A stretch of DNA of 64,000 bases from a virus. Below are positions 8,794 through 18,178 of the stretch, piece by piece. A model generated the notes under the pieces. The model was not told the DNA's origin, ran no database searches, and saw only the letters and a list, made by a program, of their open reading frames with translations. Both the position numbers and the translations under genes were made by a program. The stretch spans positions 1 through 64,000 of IMG/VR virus record IMGVR_UViG_3300033273_000833. One strand, written 5' to 3'. The stretch's first letter is position 1; every line of letters begins with the position of its first letter.

Positions 8794-11225
8794 GCTTTTC
8801 ATTATCAGGAGGATTAATTACTCAATCAGGAACCGATGCAAATCTTAGTGGTTTAGCCTCAGTTGCTGGAGTTGTGGCTACAGATGATGATCCTACTGGT
8901 AGAGGTATAATTATTTACGATATGGGGAGTCTTAGATTAAGAATAACTGGAACTTTGTCTCATGATCCAGATAAAGAAATAATGATTTTTCATCATACAA
9001 AATCCAATAGTAGTAACTCTACAATCGAAAGAGTTCTATCTATTGCTGGCGGCGGAACTTATAATTATGGTATAAGAACAAGTTATAGTGGAAAAGTTGG
9101 ATATTCTTCTGGTTGTGGTTTAATTTTTTCAGGCAGGCCTTTTACTAATTGGCATCCATCAGATAGCGCAATTCATATTGATAGTGCAACTGCAAATTTT
9201 GTATGTAGAGGCGGGATTATTCAGTCGAATAAAGGTTTTTATTTATCTGGTAATGTAGATATTGAAGAAACAGTATTTCTCAATATGACTAATAGGTTTT
9301 CGATGGAAGTTAGAACCTTTGGTCGCAACGATATAGTTACTGATAGGGCTCAAAATATTATTTTAGCAGGAGGGGTTTCAATTATGGATGCTAGAAGAAT
9401 GTCCGAGCAATCGATGATATTCAGAAAAGGTGCAGTTTCTAGGGTATTTGGGGATTATTTCGAGACAGAATTAAAAGATTTTGATGTATCTAAAAATACA
9501 TTTGATTATGACATTGGTAATTGCGCGAATGATACTCAAATGATAGCAGATCATCATATCGTGAACTCAAAAACTGGTAGTGACGTTAGAACTATGTGGA
9601 GAAACACTACTGGGAATGGCAGCCAGCAGGGTAATACTTTTATACATAAAGAAGTTTTATTAAATATCAAAGATAGAGCTGGTGTTGCAATTCAGGGAGT
9701 AAAAATGTACCTATCTGATAATCCTTCTTCTTTTGCTAAGTCAGTATCCTATACAACAAGTCATTCTAGTTATGTATATTCTGCGCCGACATTGTCAACG
9801 GCAACCATAACTAATGCAGGAAAAACAATTTCTTACGACTACACGAGTGCAATTGTATATGAAAAGACTAGTGATGCCGCAGGTAATATTGCTAAATTTA
9901 AAGTTTTAACGGCTACTCATTTTTTAGATAAAAATGCAAATGATGTAAGCGCTTCTCAATATTATACTTCATTTGCGTCAGGGAAATGGAGGGAAAGTGA
10001 TAACGCAGAACCTGCATACACAGACTGGGACACAACTAGATTTGGGGGATTTTATAAAGTTGATAGAAGATCTAATTCTAATACTAATACCGATGATTTT
10101 ACTTTTAATTTTTGCTCATATGATCATGCATTGTCATCAACGACGCAGGAGCTAAAAGGAATAGGTGAATTATTGATTAATTCAATTCTTCTTGGCGATC
10201 CAGCAATAACTGAAAATAAAGCGACGGCTGACGCTTATGCTGTAATAGAGAATTCAGAAAAATTTTACAATAGAGCTAAAGCATATCTTTATGATAACTT
10301 TTCTGGAGAAACATCTACTATAGTATCTAGAGATGGAGATACAATAGATGCTGGATCATATGATGTAACGATTGATAATTCAGCTGGGCAGCCTTTTGGC
10401 TTAAGCGGAAATACTATAACAATTAAATCATCTTCTTTTACTGGAAATATTACAACATCTGGGACTGTAACTTTAGTTGGAAGTATTAATTATGTTGGTA
10501 CGATCACTGATGTAAATGGCACTAGATCATTCGGATCTTATCAAATTAAAAATTTAGTAAATGGTAGCAGGGTACAGGTATACAATGCAACAACAGGTGT
10601 AGAAATTTATAATGCAGTAGTTAATGCTACTAGCTTAACAGAAGGGTTTACTAATACGGGAGGGACGGCGATGAACGCTAACGACAATATGCGGGTTAGA
10701 GTTGCCTACCAGAATGGAGCAACAGCAAAAGAACCTCAAGAGTTATTAGCCACTTGTCAGTATCCAACTTGGGAGGTTAGCGCCAACCAGGTAGATGCAA
10801 CTCAATATAATAATTATTCAGTTGATGGTAGTACTATTGCGGAATTTTCTCTAGATATAGGTACAGGCAAAATTGAGGTAGATATAGATGATACTGATAA
10901 TAGTACAACAGTACAAAGAGTTGCTTCTTGGTACTACGCGGAGTTGATGGAACCCGCTGGAATATCTGATTTATTTGGAGCTATTGACTGGATCGAAGAT
11001 AATCAAATTGCAATTGATCAATCTAAGGTTGATTTATTATTAGATAATGTAAAGGCAGTTCCGCTGATTCTAAAAGGCGGTAGATTATATAGGCTTGATG
11101 GAACAACTATTATTGCTTCTAGTAGTAATTCAATACAAATAGATTACGCTCCAGTTTATATAGCTAATGCTCCTTTGATAGAAAAAATTGATAAAAATAC
11201 AAAACTAATACCAGCGCTACTCTAA
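8790..11225 (+). CDS. Large structural protein, probable fibre or baseplate-associated
   Basis: This 811-residue protein overlaps the preceding stop as ATGA. It opens with SFSLSGGLITQSGTD and is rich in Gly, Ser, Thr and Asn, with a probable beta-sheet fold. Residues about 500-620 hold a segment of short beta-like units (GNTITIKSSSFTGNITTSG) compatible with a beta-helix. The C-terminal part holds AVPLILKGGRLYRLDG followed by a short beta segment. No signal peptide or catalytic motif was seen. It is the last of four co-directional fibre genes and ends 3 nt before the convergent small gene at 11228, with no obvious terminator between. I do not recognise a specific family; a virion role is inferred from context. 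Confidence 0.65.
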   Translation: MSFSLSGGLITQSGTDANLSGLASVAGVVATDDDPTGRGIIIYDMGSLRLRITGTLSHDPDKEIMIFHHTKSNSSNSTIERVLSIAGGGTYNYGIRTSYSGKVGYSSGCGLIFSGRPFTNWHPSDSAIHIDSATANFVCRGGIIQSNKGFYLSGNVDIEETVFLNMTNRFSMEVRTFGRNDIVTDRAQNIILAGGVSIMDARRMSEQSMIFRKGAVSRVFGDYFETELKDFDVSKNTFDYDIGNCANDTQMIADHHIVNSKTGSDVRTMWRNTTGNGSQQGNTFIHKEVLLNIKDRAGVAIQGVKMYLSDNPSSFAKSVSYTTSHSSYVYSAPTLSTATITNAGKTISYDYTSAIVYEKTSDAAGNIAKFKVLTATHFLDKNANDVSASQYYTSFASGKWRESDNAEPAYTDWDTTRFGGFYKVDRRSNSNTNTDDFTFNFCSYDHALSSTTQELKGIGELLINSILLGDPAITENKATADAYAVIENSEKFYNRAKAYLYDNFSGETSTIVSRDGDTIDAGSYDVTIDNSAGQPFGLSGNTITIKSSSFTGNITTSGTVTLVGSINYVGTITDVNGTRSFGSYQIKNLVNGSRVQVYNATTGVEIYNAVVNATSLTEGFTNTGGTAMNANDNMRVRVAYQNGATAKEPQELLATCQYPTWEVSANQVDATQYNNYSVDGSTIAEFSLDIGTGKIEVDIDDTDNSTTVQRVASWYYAELMEPAGISDLFGAIDWIEDNQIAIDQSKVDLLLDNVKAVPLILKGGRLYRLDGTTIIASSSNSIQIDYAPVYIANAPLIEKIDKNTKLIPALL

Positions 11226-11227
11226 TA

Positions 11228-11422
11228 TTAAATTGGAGGTTTATCGTCGTTTTTTATTTTTTTTAACAAATCTTGCTTTTCATCCTCATTCATTTTATTG
11301 TATAAAAAAATTGCTAATTCTTTTATTCTAAATAATCTTTTTTCTGGAGTTCCGTTTACAAAATATAATATCATTGAGCCTAATAGCTTGCTGGTTAGGT
11401 ATTTAATTATTTTTTCCCTCAT
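11228..11422 (-). CDS. Small hypothetical protein, 64 aa
   Basis: This is a short, charged, probably helical protein with a hydrophobic patch (LGSMILYFVNG) near residue 20 and a lysine- and aspartate-rich tail. It is convergent with the fibre gene and separate from the glycosyltransferase operon. A GTG-TACATA element ends 8 nt upstream of its ATG (11431-11439), the spacing seen at other genes here, which supports it being real. I cannot assign a function. Confidence 0.55.
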   Translation of the reverse strand: MREKIIKYLTSKLLGSMILYFVNGTPEKRLFRIKELAIFLYNKMNEDEKQDLLKKIKNDDKPPI

Positions 11423-11430
11423 TATAAATG

Positions 11431-11439
11431 TATGTACAC
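11431..11439 (-). promoter_or_regulatory. GTG-TAnnnn upstream element (64-aa gene)
   Basis: On the minus strand it reads GTG TACATA, then 8 nt, then the ATG of the small gene. It is one of the recurrent GTG-TA elements in this window, weakly matching a -10 box. Confidence 0.35.
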
Positions 11440-11480
11440 ATTATATAACGAAGAATCGTGTTAATTAAGATTAAATATAA

Positions 11481-12479
11481 TTATTTTATAAACCAAGAAT
11501 TGTACTCGTTTTTAAGACTCCTTACTTTTTCTTCTATAGTTGCAAAAAAATTACAATGAAGTATCGCATTTTCTTGGTATTTTTCAGTAAATCTTCTTGT
11601 GTGAGTCGTAAATCTAAAAGGAAACCTAAAGGGATTTAATGGCTGACAATTTTCTTCCAATACTTTGGCAGGAAATACATTATCAGATAGTAATGTTTTG
11701 GCTAGGTTTGGTTCATCTCTACTTGCAGTCATCCACTCTTGATCATTTGTGGCTGATTCAGCTAAAGACCATTGTTTGTCTATAGCTTGATGAAGTAAAT
11801 CAAAACAGAATTTAGAAAATCTAAAGTGTAAAAAGCCAGAACAGAGAGAGCTTCCTTTTTTCGGAATTAATTCATATAACTTTTGGTAAGAGTAACCAAG
11901 CGATTCAATAGCTAACACTTCTTTATCCGCATCCCTGAGTTTTGGCTCAGAGAATCTGCACCTAAATTCTTCAAACGAGATATCACATTTTAATGACGGC
12001 GCTATGAAGTCGTCCCACATACTATCAGAGCTTCTAGGGTTTTTAGTTCCACCACTTTGGTATTCAAAATTGAAATTACTAAAATATTTAAATGGATTTT
12101 TATAAAAAACTACATCATTGTCTGACCATAATACATTGAAACCTGATGATAAAATTTTTAAGACAAGAGGAAACTTCTGGAAAGTCATATGACCAAAAGT
12201 TTTTGAATCAAAGTGTCCAGCTTCCGTAACTTCTATATCAAAAGGTAATAATATGCAGTGGTCATGAATTTCGTGAAGAGCTGTATACGCTTTTTCATCT
12301 GTACAAAAAACTATAAAATTATTTAGTTTTATTTTTTTCAAGCTTTCGATGGCATTTTTGCAAATAGTAGTTTGACCGAAGTTGGTCATGAAAACTATTA
12401 TTTCTTTATTTATTGATTTTTTTTGAATTTTTTTAGTAAACTCTTTATTCCAGTTGTCTGATATATATAGTTTTTTCAT
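11481..12479 (-). CDS. Nucleotide-diphospho-sugar transferase-like glycosyltransferase
   Basis: This 332-residue protein is a predicted GT-A fold sugar transferase of the Nucleotid_trans type (plant RGXT-like). The key evidence is the block around residues 120-140 reading FNVLWSDNDVVFYKNP, with the metal-binding DxD (D-N-D), and the upstream strand NFIVFCTDEKAYTAL. A C-terminal segment with FRFTTHTRRFTEKY could form the acceptor site. No signal peptide or membrane segment was seen, so it probably acts in the host cytoplasm using a nucleotide sugar. It is the promoter-distal gene of a leftward cassette. A GTG-TAAATA element lies 11 nt upstream of the start, so it may also be transcribed separately. 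The substrate cannot be read from the sequence. Confidence 0.75.
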   Translation of the reverse strand: MKKLYISDNWNKEFTKKIQKKSINKEIIVFMTNFGQTTICKNAIESLKKIKLNNFIVFCTDEKAYTALHEIHDHCILLPFDIEVTEAGHFDSKTFGHMTFQKFPLVLKILSSGFNVLWSDNDVVFYKNPFKYFSNFNFEYQSGGTKNPRSSDSMWDDFIAPSLKCDISFEEFRCRFSEPKLRDADKEVLAIESLGYSYQKLYELIPKKGSSLCSGFLHFRFSKFCFDLLHQAIDKQWSLAESATNDQEWMTASRDEPNLAKTLLSDNVFPAKVLEENCQPLNPFRFPFRFTTHTRRFTEKYQENAILHCNFFATIEEKVRSLKNEYNSWFIK

Positions 12480-12490
12480 ATTAATTTCTT

Positions 12491-12499
12491 TATTTACAC
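12491..12499 (-). promoter_or_regulatory. GTG-TAAATA upstream element
   Basis: It lies in the 24-nt gap between two glycosyltransferase genes. The hexamer ends 11 nt before the ATG of the 332-residue gene. It is a candidate internal promoter of the GTG-TA class. Confidence 0.35.
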
Positions 12500-12503
12500 T
12501 AGA

Positions 12504-13460
12504 TTATTTTTTAAATATATTGACTACATCATTGTAATGTACTGATTTACGCATCTTCTCAAAAAACGAATCTTCAAAAAAAGAGTAGGCATTAATATCT
12601 ACACAATGTCTTTCAAATATATTTGATAATAATTTTATGAATTTAATTCTGCAGATCATCATTTGTTTAATGTGAGTCTCTCGTATTTCTTTTGGGTTAA
12701 AATACTTACCCTTAACTCTACTAACGGCTTTCGCTACATCATCTGGGTCCGCTTCAGTAATGATTGAATTATTTATATTATACCAAAAGTCTCTACCCCC
12801 TTGAGATTGTGTAGATACGACTGGGGTTCCGCACAGTAAATATTCAGAAGAAGAAAAACATGCCCCTTCTATTTCAGATAAACAGAGCCCGCACACACTC
12901 TCATTTATTAAGGATACCATTTCTGTTCTGCTATATTTTTTATCTGGATCATTTACACAATCAGGAATTTCACAAACATCCTTTCCGTGATTATTGCCTC
13001 CTGCCGCTAGTGCTAGATTATTTATTTTAGAGCATAAAAAATGTCTTTTAAACGCTGATCTTCTGGCTGTATATAAAGCACTGTATTTTTTCTCAGAATT
13101 AGTTATTTTAAATTTTCTTTCATCAAGCCATGCATTTTGATTAATTACGTCTCCAGTTAATTGATGTTCAAATCCAAAAATATTTTCTTCTTGATTGTTA
13201 AACATGATGAAAAACTGTTCAGGATTTAAACCTAAAGACTCTATTGCGAATTTACTTTTTTTAGCCGCAGTTTCATCGAAAAACCAGCCACAAATAACAA
13301 AAAAATAATCTGTTTCTTTTATTTCGTCTTTAACCTCTTTGAGCCATTTGTAGTTATGTTCTATGTTTTCAATTATGAAAATCCTGCAATTGTGATGGTT
13401 TAAGTAATGCCTAAATGGAAAGAAATCATTGGGCCAGGTATATAAATCACTTTCTCTCAT
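12504..13460 (-). CDS. GT-B fold glycosyltransferase (GT4-like)
   Basis: This 318-residue protein has a C-terminal half reading LSEIEGACFSSSEYLLCGTP, followed by VVSTQSQGGRDFWYN, the typical nucleotide-sugar-binding region of GT-B enzymes. Its E-x7-E-like motif begins at the first glutamate. The N-terminal half is weaker but contains hydrophobic strands (YFFVICGWFFDE). It overlaps the upstream gene by 14 nt and is transcribed with it. No membrane anchor was seen. A retaining sugar transferase is inferred; donor and acceptor are unknown. Confidence 0.75.
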   Translation of the reverse strand: MRESDLYTWPNDFFPFRHYLNHHNCRIFIIENIEHNYKWLKEVKDEIKETDYFFVICGWFFDETAAKKSKFAIESLGLNPEQFFIMFNNQEENIFGFEHQLTGDVINQNAWLDERKFKITNSEKKYSALYTARRSAFKRHFLCSKINNLALAAGGNNHGKDVCEIPDCVNDPDKKYSRTEMVSLINESVCGLCLSEIEGACFSSSEYLLCGTPVVSTQSQGGRDFWYNINNSIITEADPDDVAKAVSRVKGKYFNPKEIRETHIKQMMICRIKFIKLLSNIFERHCVDINAYSFFEDSFFEKMRKSVHYNDVVNIFKK

Positions 13461-14388
13461 AATTATTATAGTAATTTCTTATACATTTTACAAAATTATT
13501 TTTTGATATATCGTTAAAGGCTTTAAAGCAGTTTTCCCTAAGAAAGTTTTCTCTGTCTGGGGTTATTGATTTTAGTACGTCCCTGAGCGTGGAATATTCT
13601 GATTCTTTAATTTTTATACAGCAATCGTTCCAGTCTAGTGAGTTTATTTTTGGCAGACTCCAGTTGTCTGATAAAAAAATTGGTATGGCTCCAGCCCCTA
13701 AGGATTCAAAAAAACGAATGGAAGATGGTCCCGCTCCGCTCGGGCATAATGAAAATCGACTTCTAGCTACAATTTCGTTGTAAAAGATTGTTTGCTCTTC
13801 TTCTATGTATTCTTGCATTGGATTAGTCTTGATGCCTTTAAGTTGTTCTCCATATACTGTATTATTAAACCTCCACTTTTGCCTTTGTACTACAACGCTG
13901 TTTGATGGATGGGAATCTTTAAAGATTTTTAATCTTATGTTTGATATGTAACTTTTTGCGTGACAGCCTATGAATGAATACCATATATCTTTTTTTGTTG
14001 GAACTGGTACATTAACTGGATATAATGGGAAAGGTTCAACTTTAATTCCATTATGAGTAGGTTCGTTATCTACTGCGTGAGGAGCGAATACTGTTGAGAC
14101 TCCAATTCTTTTAAGTATTTGAGTTATTTCTCTATATCTATAGCTTTGGCAAATTGTGAACGTCTCTTTATCGGATAGGTCTAACCTCTTTAACTCTTTA
14201 ATAAAATCTTCAGACATTTTTTTATTTTTAGCGTTTCCAAAATTTAAATTGTCGATAACAGGGGCCCAAGGTACGGCTAGGTATCTTATGTCTGATTTAA
14301 TTGGATTTGAGTTTAAACAATCGAAAGAGTGTCCTTCTGTTATAACTGGAGTTTGCCAGGGGAAAATATCTTTATATAAAATTTCCAT
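13447..14388 (-). CDS. Exostosin-like (GT47-type) glycosyltransferase
   Basis: This 313-residue protein matches the exostosin family pattern. It has a strand-turn YSFIGCHAKSYISNIR near residue 140 and the diagnostic block SRFSLCPSGAGPSSIRFFES, then LGAGAIPIFLSDNW near residues 210-250. This is the region that binds the nucleotide sugar in GT47 enzymes. There is no signal peptide, so it is a soluble phage version. It overlaps both neighbours (1 nt upstream, 14 nt downstream), indicating translational coupling in the cassette. Exostosin-like genes occur in giant viruses and some aquatic phages. The acceptor is unknown. Confidence 0.8.
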   Translation of the reverse strand: MEILYKDIFPWQTPVITEGHSFDCLNSNPIKSDIRYLAVPWAPVIDNLNFGNAKNKKMSEDFIKELKRLDLSDKETFTICQSYRYREITQILKRIGVSTVFAPHAVDNEPTHNGIKVEPFPLYPVNVPVPTKKDIWYSFIGCHAKSYISNIRLKIFKDSHPSNSVVVQRQKWRFNNTVYGEQLKGIKTNPMQEYIEEEQTIFYNEIVARSRFSLCPSGAGPSSIRFFESLGAGAIPIFLSDNWSLPKINSLDWNDCCIKIKESEYSTLRDVLKSITPDRENFLRENCFKAFNDISKNNFVKCIRNYYNNYERK

Positions 14389-14924
14389 TAATCTAAATAT
14401 ATATTATACAAAAGTAGGTTAGTTTTTTCAGCAAAAATAAACTTTAATAGTCTGGTTTCGATTGGATCAAAGTCATTATCTTGATCATAAAAATCTTTTA
14501 ACGAGATACTAAACTCAAATTTAGATTCGGTGTTTAATTCTTCTTTTTTAAAATTTAAAGATGTAAAGGATATACTAATTTTTTTTTCTTTAGTAAAGTG
14601 GTCTTTTGGTATAATTTTACTAGGAGATTCATTTTCGTCTTTGTCTACGAATGATATTTTTATATCTTTCGTGTTGGATATTTTACAAGAAAAATTTAGA
14701 GTAGAATATTCTCCGATATCCATTTCGCACCAGTTTTTCTGTAAAGGTAATACTGCCGCGCACCAATTTTTCCTTCCGTTATGTATGATTGGTAGGACAA
14801 ATTGTCCATTTTGCGACTCTATTGGAATCTTTGTTGGCGTATGTTCGTTAATTAAATTTCCAGCCCAGCTAGCCTTTAGTTCTGGAACTAAACACATTTT
14901 AGGGCTAAAAATATTATACATCAT
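14388..14924 (-). CDS. Galactose-binding-like (CBM/CIA30-type) beta-sandwich protein
   Basis: This 178-residue protein has the alternating pattern of a jelly-roll carbohydrate-binding domain. It shows GEYSTLNFSCKISNTKDIKI, then a charged loop, SFVDKDENESPSK, later FEFSISLKDF and a final strand NLLLYNIYLD. This resembles CBM11 or CIA30-like sandwiches. It contains no obvious catalytic residues. It overlaps the upstream gene by 4 nt and the downstream exostosin-like gene by 1 nt. It may bind the glycan made by its neighbours or present an acceptor. The family call is tentative. Confidence 0.5.
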   Translation of the reverse strand: MMYNIFSPKMCLVPELKASWAGNLINEHTPTKIPIESQNGQFVLPIIHNGRKNWCAAVLPLQKNWCEMDIGEYSTLNFSCKISNTKDIKISFVDKDENESPSKIIPKDHFTKEKKISISFTSLNFKKEELNTESKFEFSISLKDFYDQDNDFDPIETRLLKFIFAEKTNLLLYNIYLD

Positions 14925-16405
14925 AATTCAGAGAGTAAACCTTCGTCGTTTAAGTATATTATATTTTCATTAATATTATTTTCTTCAATATAATCAAACT
15001 TACCTGCTTTTAGGTATTCAGAGCAACTTATAGAGTGAAATATTTTTTCGTCAGCTATATCCATAAATGATAGATTTGATCGATCTAGGAATAAATGTGC
15101 ACCTATGTTCATTAGTGGGATTCTCTGATCTAAATTAATTGTCTTGTTGTTCCCTTTTATTGGAAAGTACGATACTTCTTCAGGCAGGTTTGTTTTGAGT
15201 TCTAGTTCTCCGTAAACCAAATCAAGAAAAACTATTTCGTGCTCTGGGTGATTTTTTAATATAGACTCTAATTTATTTGAACATTTTTTAAATCCACAAT
15301 CATTAATTACTAATAAAATATTTTGTTTTTCTAAATATATTAATGACTCATCTATGATTCCATACTCATAGGCGTCTCTATATAATAATTCATTGTGTCT
15401 TCCTGATACCGAAAGATTTAATGTGTTCCATGCTTTTTCATGAATTAAATGGTAAAGATCTGTCATATTGTCTTTGGCGTAATGGAATTTTTTAAAAATT
15501 CCCCATAATACAGTGTCCCAATGAGGTTCTCCTATAATTAAGTCTGGTATGTATTTACGCAGACAAAGGTAGACTCCTTTCTTTATCGCAAAACCATCAA
15601 CCCCTGTAGTTTTTGTGATATATTTTTCTGAATAAACTTGATCTAAGTTTTCATATTTTTTTTCATCAATTTCTTTAACAAAATATTGTATTATGTCTTC
15701 ATTTTGATTAAGTAAATTTTTGTAAATATCTGTAGATAGTGGACAATCTAGATTTGTGTATAAAATATAATCATTTTCACTGCAGTGATCGCTTGCAGTG
15801 TCTAGCATATCTAATAGGAATGCGAAATCTTTAGGGGCTCCAATTTCTGTTTTAGCTGAACGAGATAACTCAACTCCTGCCCATGCCCATTTTAATCTTT
15901 CTCCTGCTATTGAGCTGCAAGACATTAGTTTTGTTTTATTTTTGTTAGCTAATTTAAATGATTCAAGGGTTAATTTAACTCTTTTTTTGAGAGATTTTGA
16001 TTGTATAGATTTAGGGTCTATATAATTAAATACATGAATAATTTGGTTCGCATTTTTTCGAACTAAAGACTGGTTGATTTTCGTGTTTTCAAAAAGTTTC
16101 ATTGGGTTTTTATCTGTAAAGGTTAAATAGTCTACGCATGAAGTTTCTGGTTTGTATATTTTTTTCCATAAATATCTTTCATAGCCTCTTTCTGAATTTT
16201 TTAAATGAAAGTGCTTTCTATTCTCTTGTAAGATTTTATTATCTAACCAGCTTAATATTCTCTCATTTATCTCAGTCCATGTAGACCGTGGTAAATTGCT
16301 CCGCGTACTACTAGTGTCCCTAGTTTTTTGACTACTAGTTTTGCAGCCTTTTTGATTATTAACTGGGCCATTAGCTCTTAGAAGTTTATTGATTGAAAAC
16401 GCCAT
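14921..16405 (-). CDS. Putative GT-A-like glycosyltransferase
   Basis: This 494-residue protein heads the leftward cassette. The first 45 residues are polar and basic and look disordered. The middle (residues about 160-340) has features of a sugar transferase: the strand NDYILYTNLDCPLSTDIYKN, where NLDC could be a modified DxD, then TTGVDGFAIKKG and IGEPHWDTVLWGIFKK, like the acceptor and base region of GT-A enzymes. The last 130 residues hold a second alpha/beta segment (NILLVINDCGF, HEIVFLDLVYGE). I am fairly sure it is a sugar-processing protein and not sure of the family. A GTG-TAATAT element (16433-16441) lies 27 nt upstream. Confidence 0.55.
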   Translation of the reverse strand: MAFSINKLLRANGPVNNQKGCKTSSQKTRDTSSTRSNLPRSTWTEINERILSWLDNKILQENRKHFHLKNSERGYERYLWKKIYKPETSCVDYLTFTDKNPMKLFENTKINQSLVRKNANQIIHVFNYIDPKSIQSKSLKKRVKLTLESFKLANKNKTKLMSCSSIAGERLKWAWAGVELSRSAKTEIGAPKDFAFLLDMLDTASDHCSENDYILYTNLDCPLSTDIYKNLLNQNEDIIQYFVKEIDEKKYENLDQVYSEKYITKTTGVDGFAIKKGVYLCLRKYIPDLIIGEPHWDTVLWGIFKKFHYAKDNMTDLYHLIHEKAWNTLNLSVSGRHNELLYRDAYEYGIIDESLIYLEKQNILLVINDCGFKKCSNKLESILKNHPEHEIVFLDLVYGELELKTNLPEEVSYFPIKGNNKTINLDQRIPLMNIGAHLFLDRSNLSFMDIADEKIFHSISCSEYLKAGKFDYIEENNINENIIYLNDEGLLSEL

Positions 16406-16432
16406 GAGTTTTTCCGAGAATATTCATAAGAT

Positions 16433-16441
16433 ATATTACAC
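16433..16441 (-). promoter_or_regulatory. GTG-TAATAT element, probable promoter of glycosyltransferase cassette
   Basis: On the minus strand it reads GTG TAATAT, 27 nt before the first ATG of the cassette. It shares a 78-nt divergent intergenic region with the element serving the GHKL gene. Confidence 0.4.
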
Positions 16442-16468
16442 GTTTTATGTTTATTTTGAGTGTTTAGT

Positions 16469-16477
16469 GTGTATATC
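16469..16477 (+). promoter_or_regulatory. GTG-TATATC element upstream of GHKL gene
   Basis: The hexamer ends 6 nt before the ATG at 16484, too close for a normal 5' leader with a ribosome binding site. No Shine-Dalgarno sequence is visible. Confidence 0.4.
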
Positions 16478-16483
16478 AATAGT

Positions 16484-18178
16484 ATGAAAGAGTTGCAAAA
16501 TATAAGAATAAGAACTGGGTCTAATATAAGTTCAATATTACAATCTACCGTTACTTTACCTCAAGCTTTTACTGAATTAGTTAAAAATTCTATACAGAAC
16601 TTATCTACTTTTGTTAAAATTGATATTCTTGATGATAAGATTTTGATCGAGGATGATGGGCGAGGTTTCTCTGTGGGTAAAGATGATTCTGGTATGACGG
16701 ATTTTGATAAATATTTTGTATTTGGCAATTCATATGATAATACTGGTGGAGTTGGCATGAGGTTGGGTCATATGGGTATTGGGGGTAAGTTGTCCAATGA
16801 TAAGTTATCTAAAAATAAGTCACCTGACTGGTCTATACATACAAAAAATAGCCAGGGCAGTTGTTTTACTGTTAACTATAAACCTGAAAAAAATGAATTC
16901 CTTGATGATTATTATCCAGAATTGATTGAGGTTGAAAATGAAGAATGCATAGTTTCTTCAGATACAGGAACTGTCGTGGTTATTAATAGTATTAATGAAA
17001 GCTTGAGGGATTCTGGCACTTTGCATAAAATAGAGGTAGAGCTTAAAACTTTTTTTGGATTTTTGGTCAGTAAATTAAAATCAGAAAATAAAAAATTTTC
17101 TATTACTTTAAATGGGAAATCTTTAGATTTTGACTATGTACTTCCAGGTACTGCATTTAGGACAATAAATAAAAGATTTTATTACGAAATTGATGAAGAG
17201 GTGAGGGTATCTGAAGTTCAATTTAATTTGTCTTTGGTTAAAACTCGATCTTTACTAGATAAGCATCCCGTTAAAAATGTAGAAATTATTTCAAATGTTA
17301 AAATATGTAATTTAAGCTTAGGAGATCCAGAGTTATTACAACATACGTATGAAGTTTTGTCTAGAAAGCATGGAGAGATTATAGAGGTTGAGTCAGAAGT
17401 TGTTAATTTGTTTAGAAATTTAGTAGGGTTCGTTTCTTGTTCAGATTTAAGTTCTGTTATGGATAAAGGCGGAATGCCTGCTAAAGATTTATCGCATCAT
17501 CAGTTAAGAGAAGATCATCCGATGACTGCCCCTTTTATGGAAAAAGTTTATGAAGTCATTGTAGACGTTTTAAGAACTTATTTAAGTATTAGATATAAAA
17601 GTAGGTATGAAAAATTCGATGAAATTGTTGAAGAAATAACAAGTTTCCTGAAAAATTCGAATGACATTGATGAAAGATTTTTAGTGAAAGCAGATTTAGG
17701 CGTAGATTCTACTAAGGATATTGTCGAAAATGATATAATTAATTCTGCTCAGTCTGCAGCTAATAATAAGAGAGAGTTTGATCCTTGTTCAAAAAAACAT
17801 GAAGACTCTTCTAATTGGGAAACTAGGGTAGATTCAGAAAAAAAGGAAGGATTGAAAGATAAGCCTTTAGTAAATTTTGAAGGAAAATCTCTAATAAATT
17901 ATGAAGTCGTAGATTTTGGAGAAGGATTTTCTAGAGAGATGTCTCGCTTTAATGACATCGGCGAACTTAAAGTTTTAATAAATTCTACTAATATTAAGTT
18001 TATGAGAATAGATGAATCTGTAAACCCTTTGCTTATGGCTATGCATATAGCTGAATGTATTATTATGGAAGTTGCAGAATATAATAACCCGATGATAACC
18101 CCAAAACAGCTTCAGGATAAAATTTCATTATTTTATGAACAAAGTTATAATTCACTAAAAGATAGGTTCTTGGATTGA
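16484..18178 (+). CDS. GHKL (Bergerat-fold) ATPase of unknown role
   Basis: This 564-residue protein, counted from the ATG at 16484, carries all the Bergerat ATP-binding motifs: FTELVKNSIQN (catalytic E, Mg-binding N) near residue 31, EDDGRGFS near 60, RLGHMGIGGK near 95 and DTGTVVVINS near 165. The middle may be an S5-like transducer; the last 200 residues are helical, with a polar linker near residues 420-470. There is no TOPRIM, histidine-kinase HAMP or MutL endonuclease motif, so it is not clearly topoisomerase, kinase or MutL. An in-frame GTG at 16460 would add eight residues; I prefer 16484 because of the upstream element spacing. It lies between the sugar cassette and a J-domain gene. 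Candidate roles are a chaperone-like or MORC-like DNA clamp, or counter-defence; none is shown. Confidence 0.75.
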   Translation: MKELQNIRIRTGSNISSILQSTVTLPQAFTELVKNSIQNLSTFVKIDILDDKILIEDDGRGFSVGKDDSGMTDFDKYFVFGNSYDNTGGVGMRLGHMGIGGKLSNDKLSKNKSPDWSIHTKNSQGSCFTVNYKPEKNEFLDDYYPELIEVENEECIVSSDTGTVVVINSINESLRDSGTLHKIEVELKTFFGFLVSKLKSENKKFSITLNGKSLDFDYVLPGTAFRTINKRFYYEIDEEVRVSEVQFNLSLVKTRSLLDKHPVKNVEIISNVKICNLSLGDPELLQHTYEVLSRKHGEIIEVESEVVNLFRNLVGFVSCSDLSSVMDKGGMPAKDLSHHQLREDHPMTAPFMEKVYEVIVDVLRTYLSIRYKSRYEKFDEIVEEITSFLKNSNDIDERFLVKADLGVDSTKDIVENDIINSAQSAANNKREFDPCSKKHEDSSNWETRVDSEKKEGLKDKPLVNFEGKSLINYEVVDFGEGFSREMSRFNDIGELKVLINSTNIKFMRIDESVNPLLMAMHIAECIIMEVAEYNNPMITPKQLQDKISLFYEQSYNSLKDRFLD

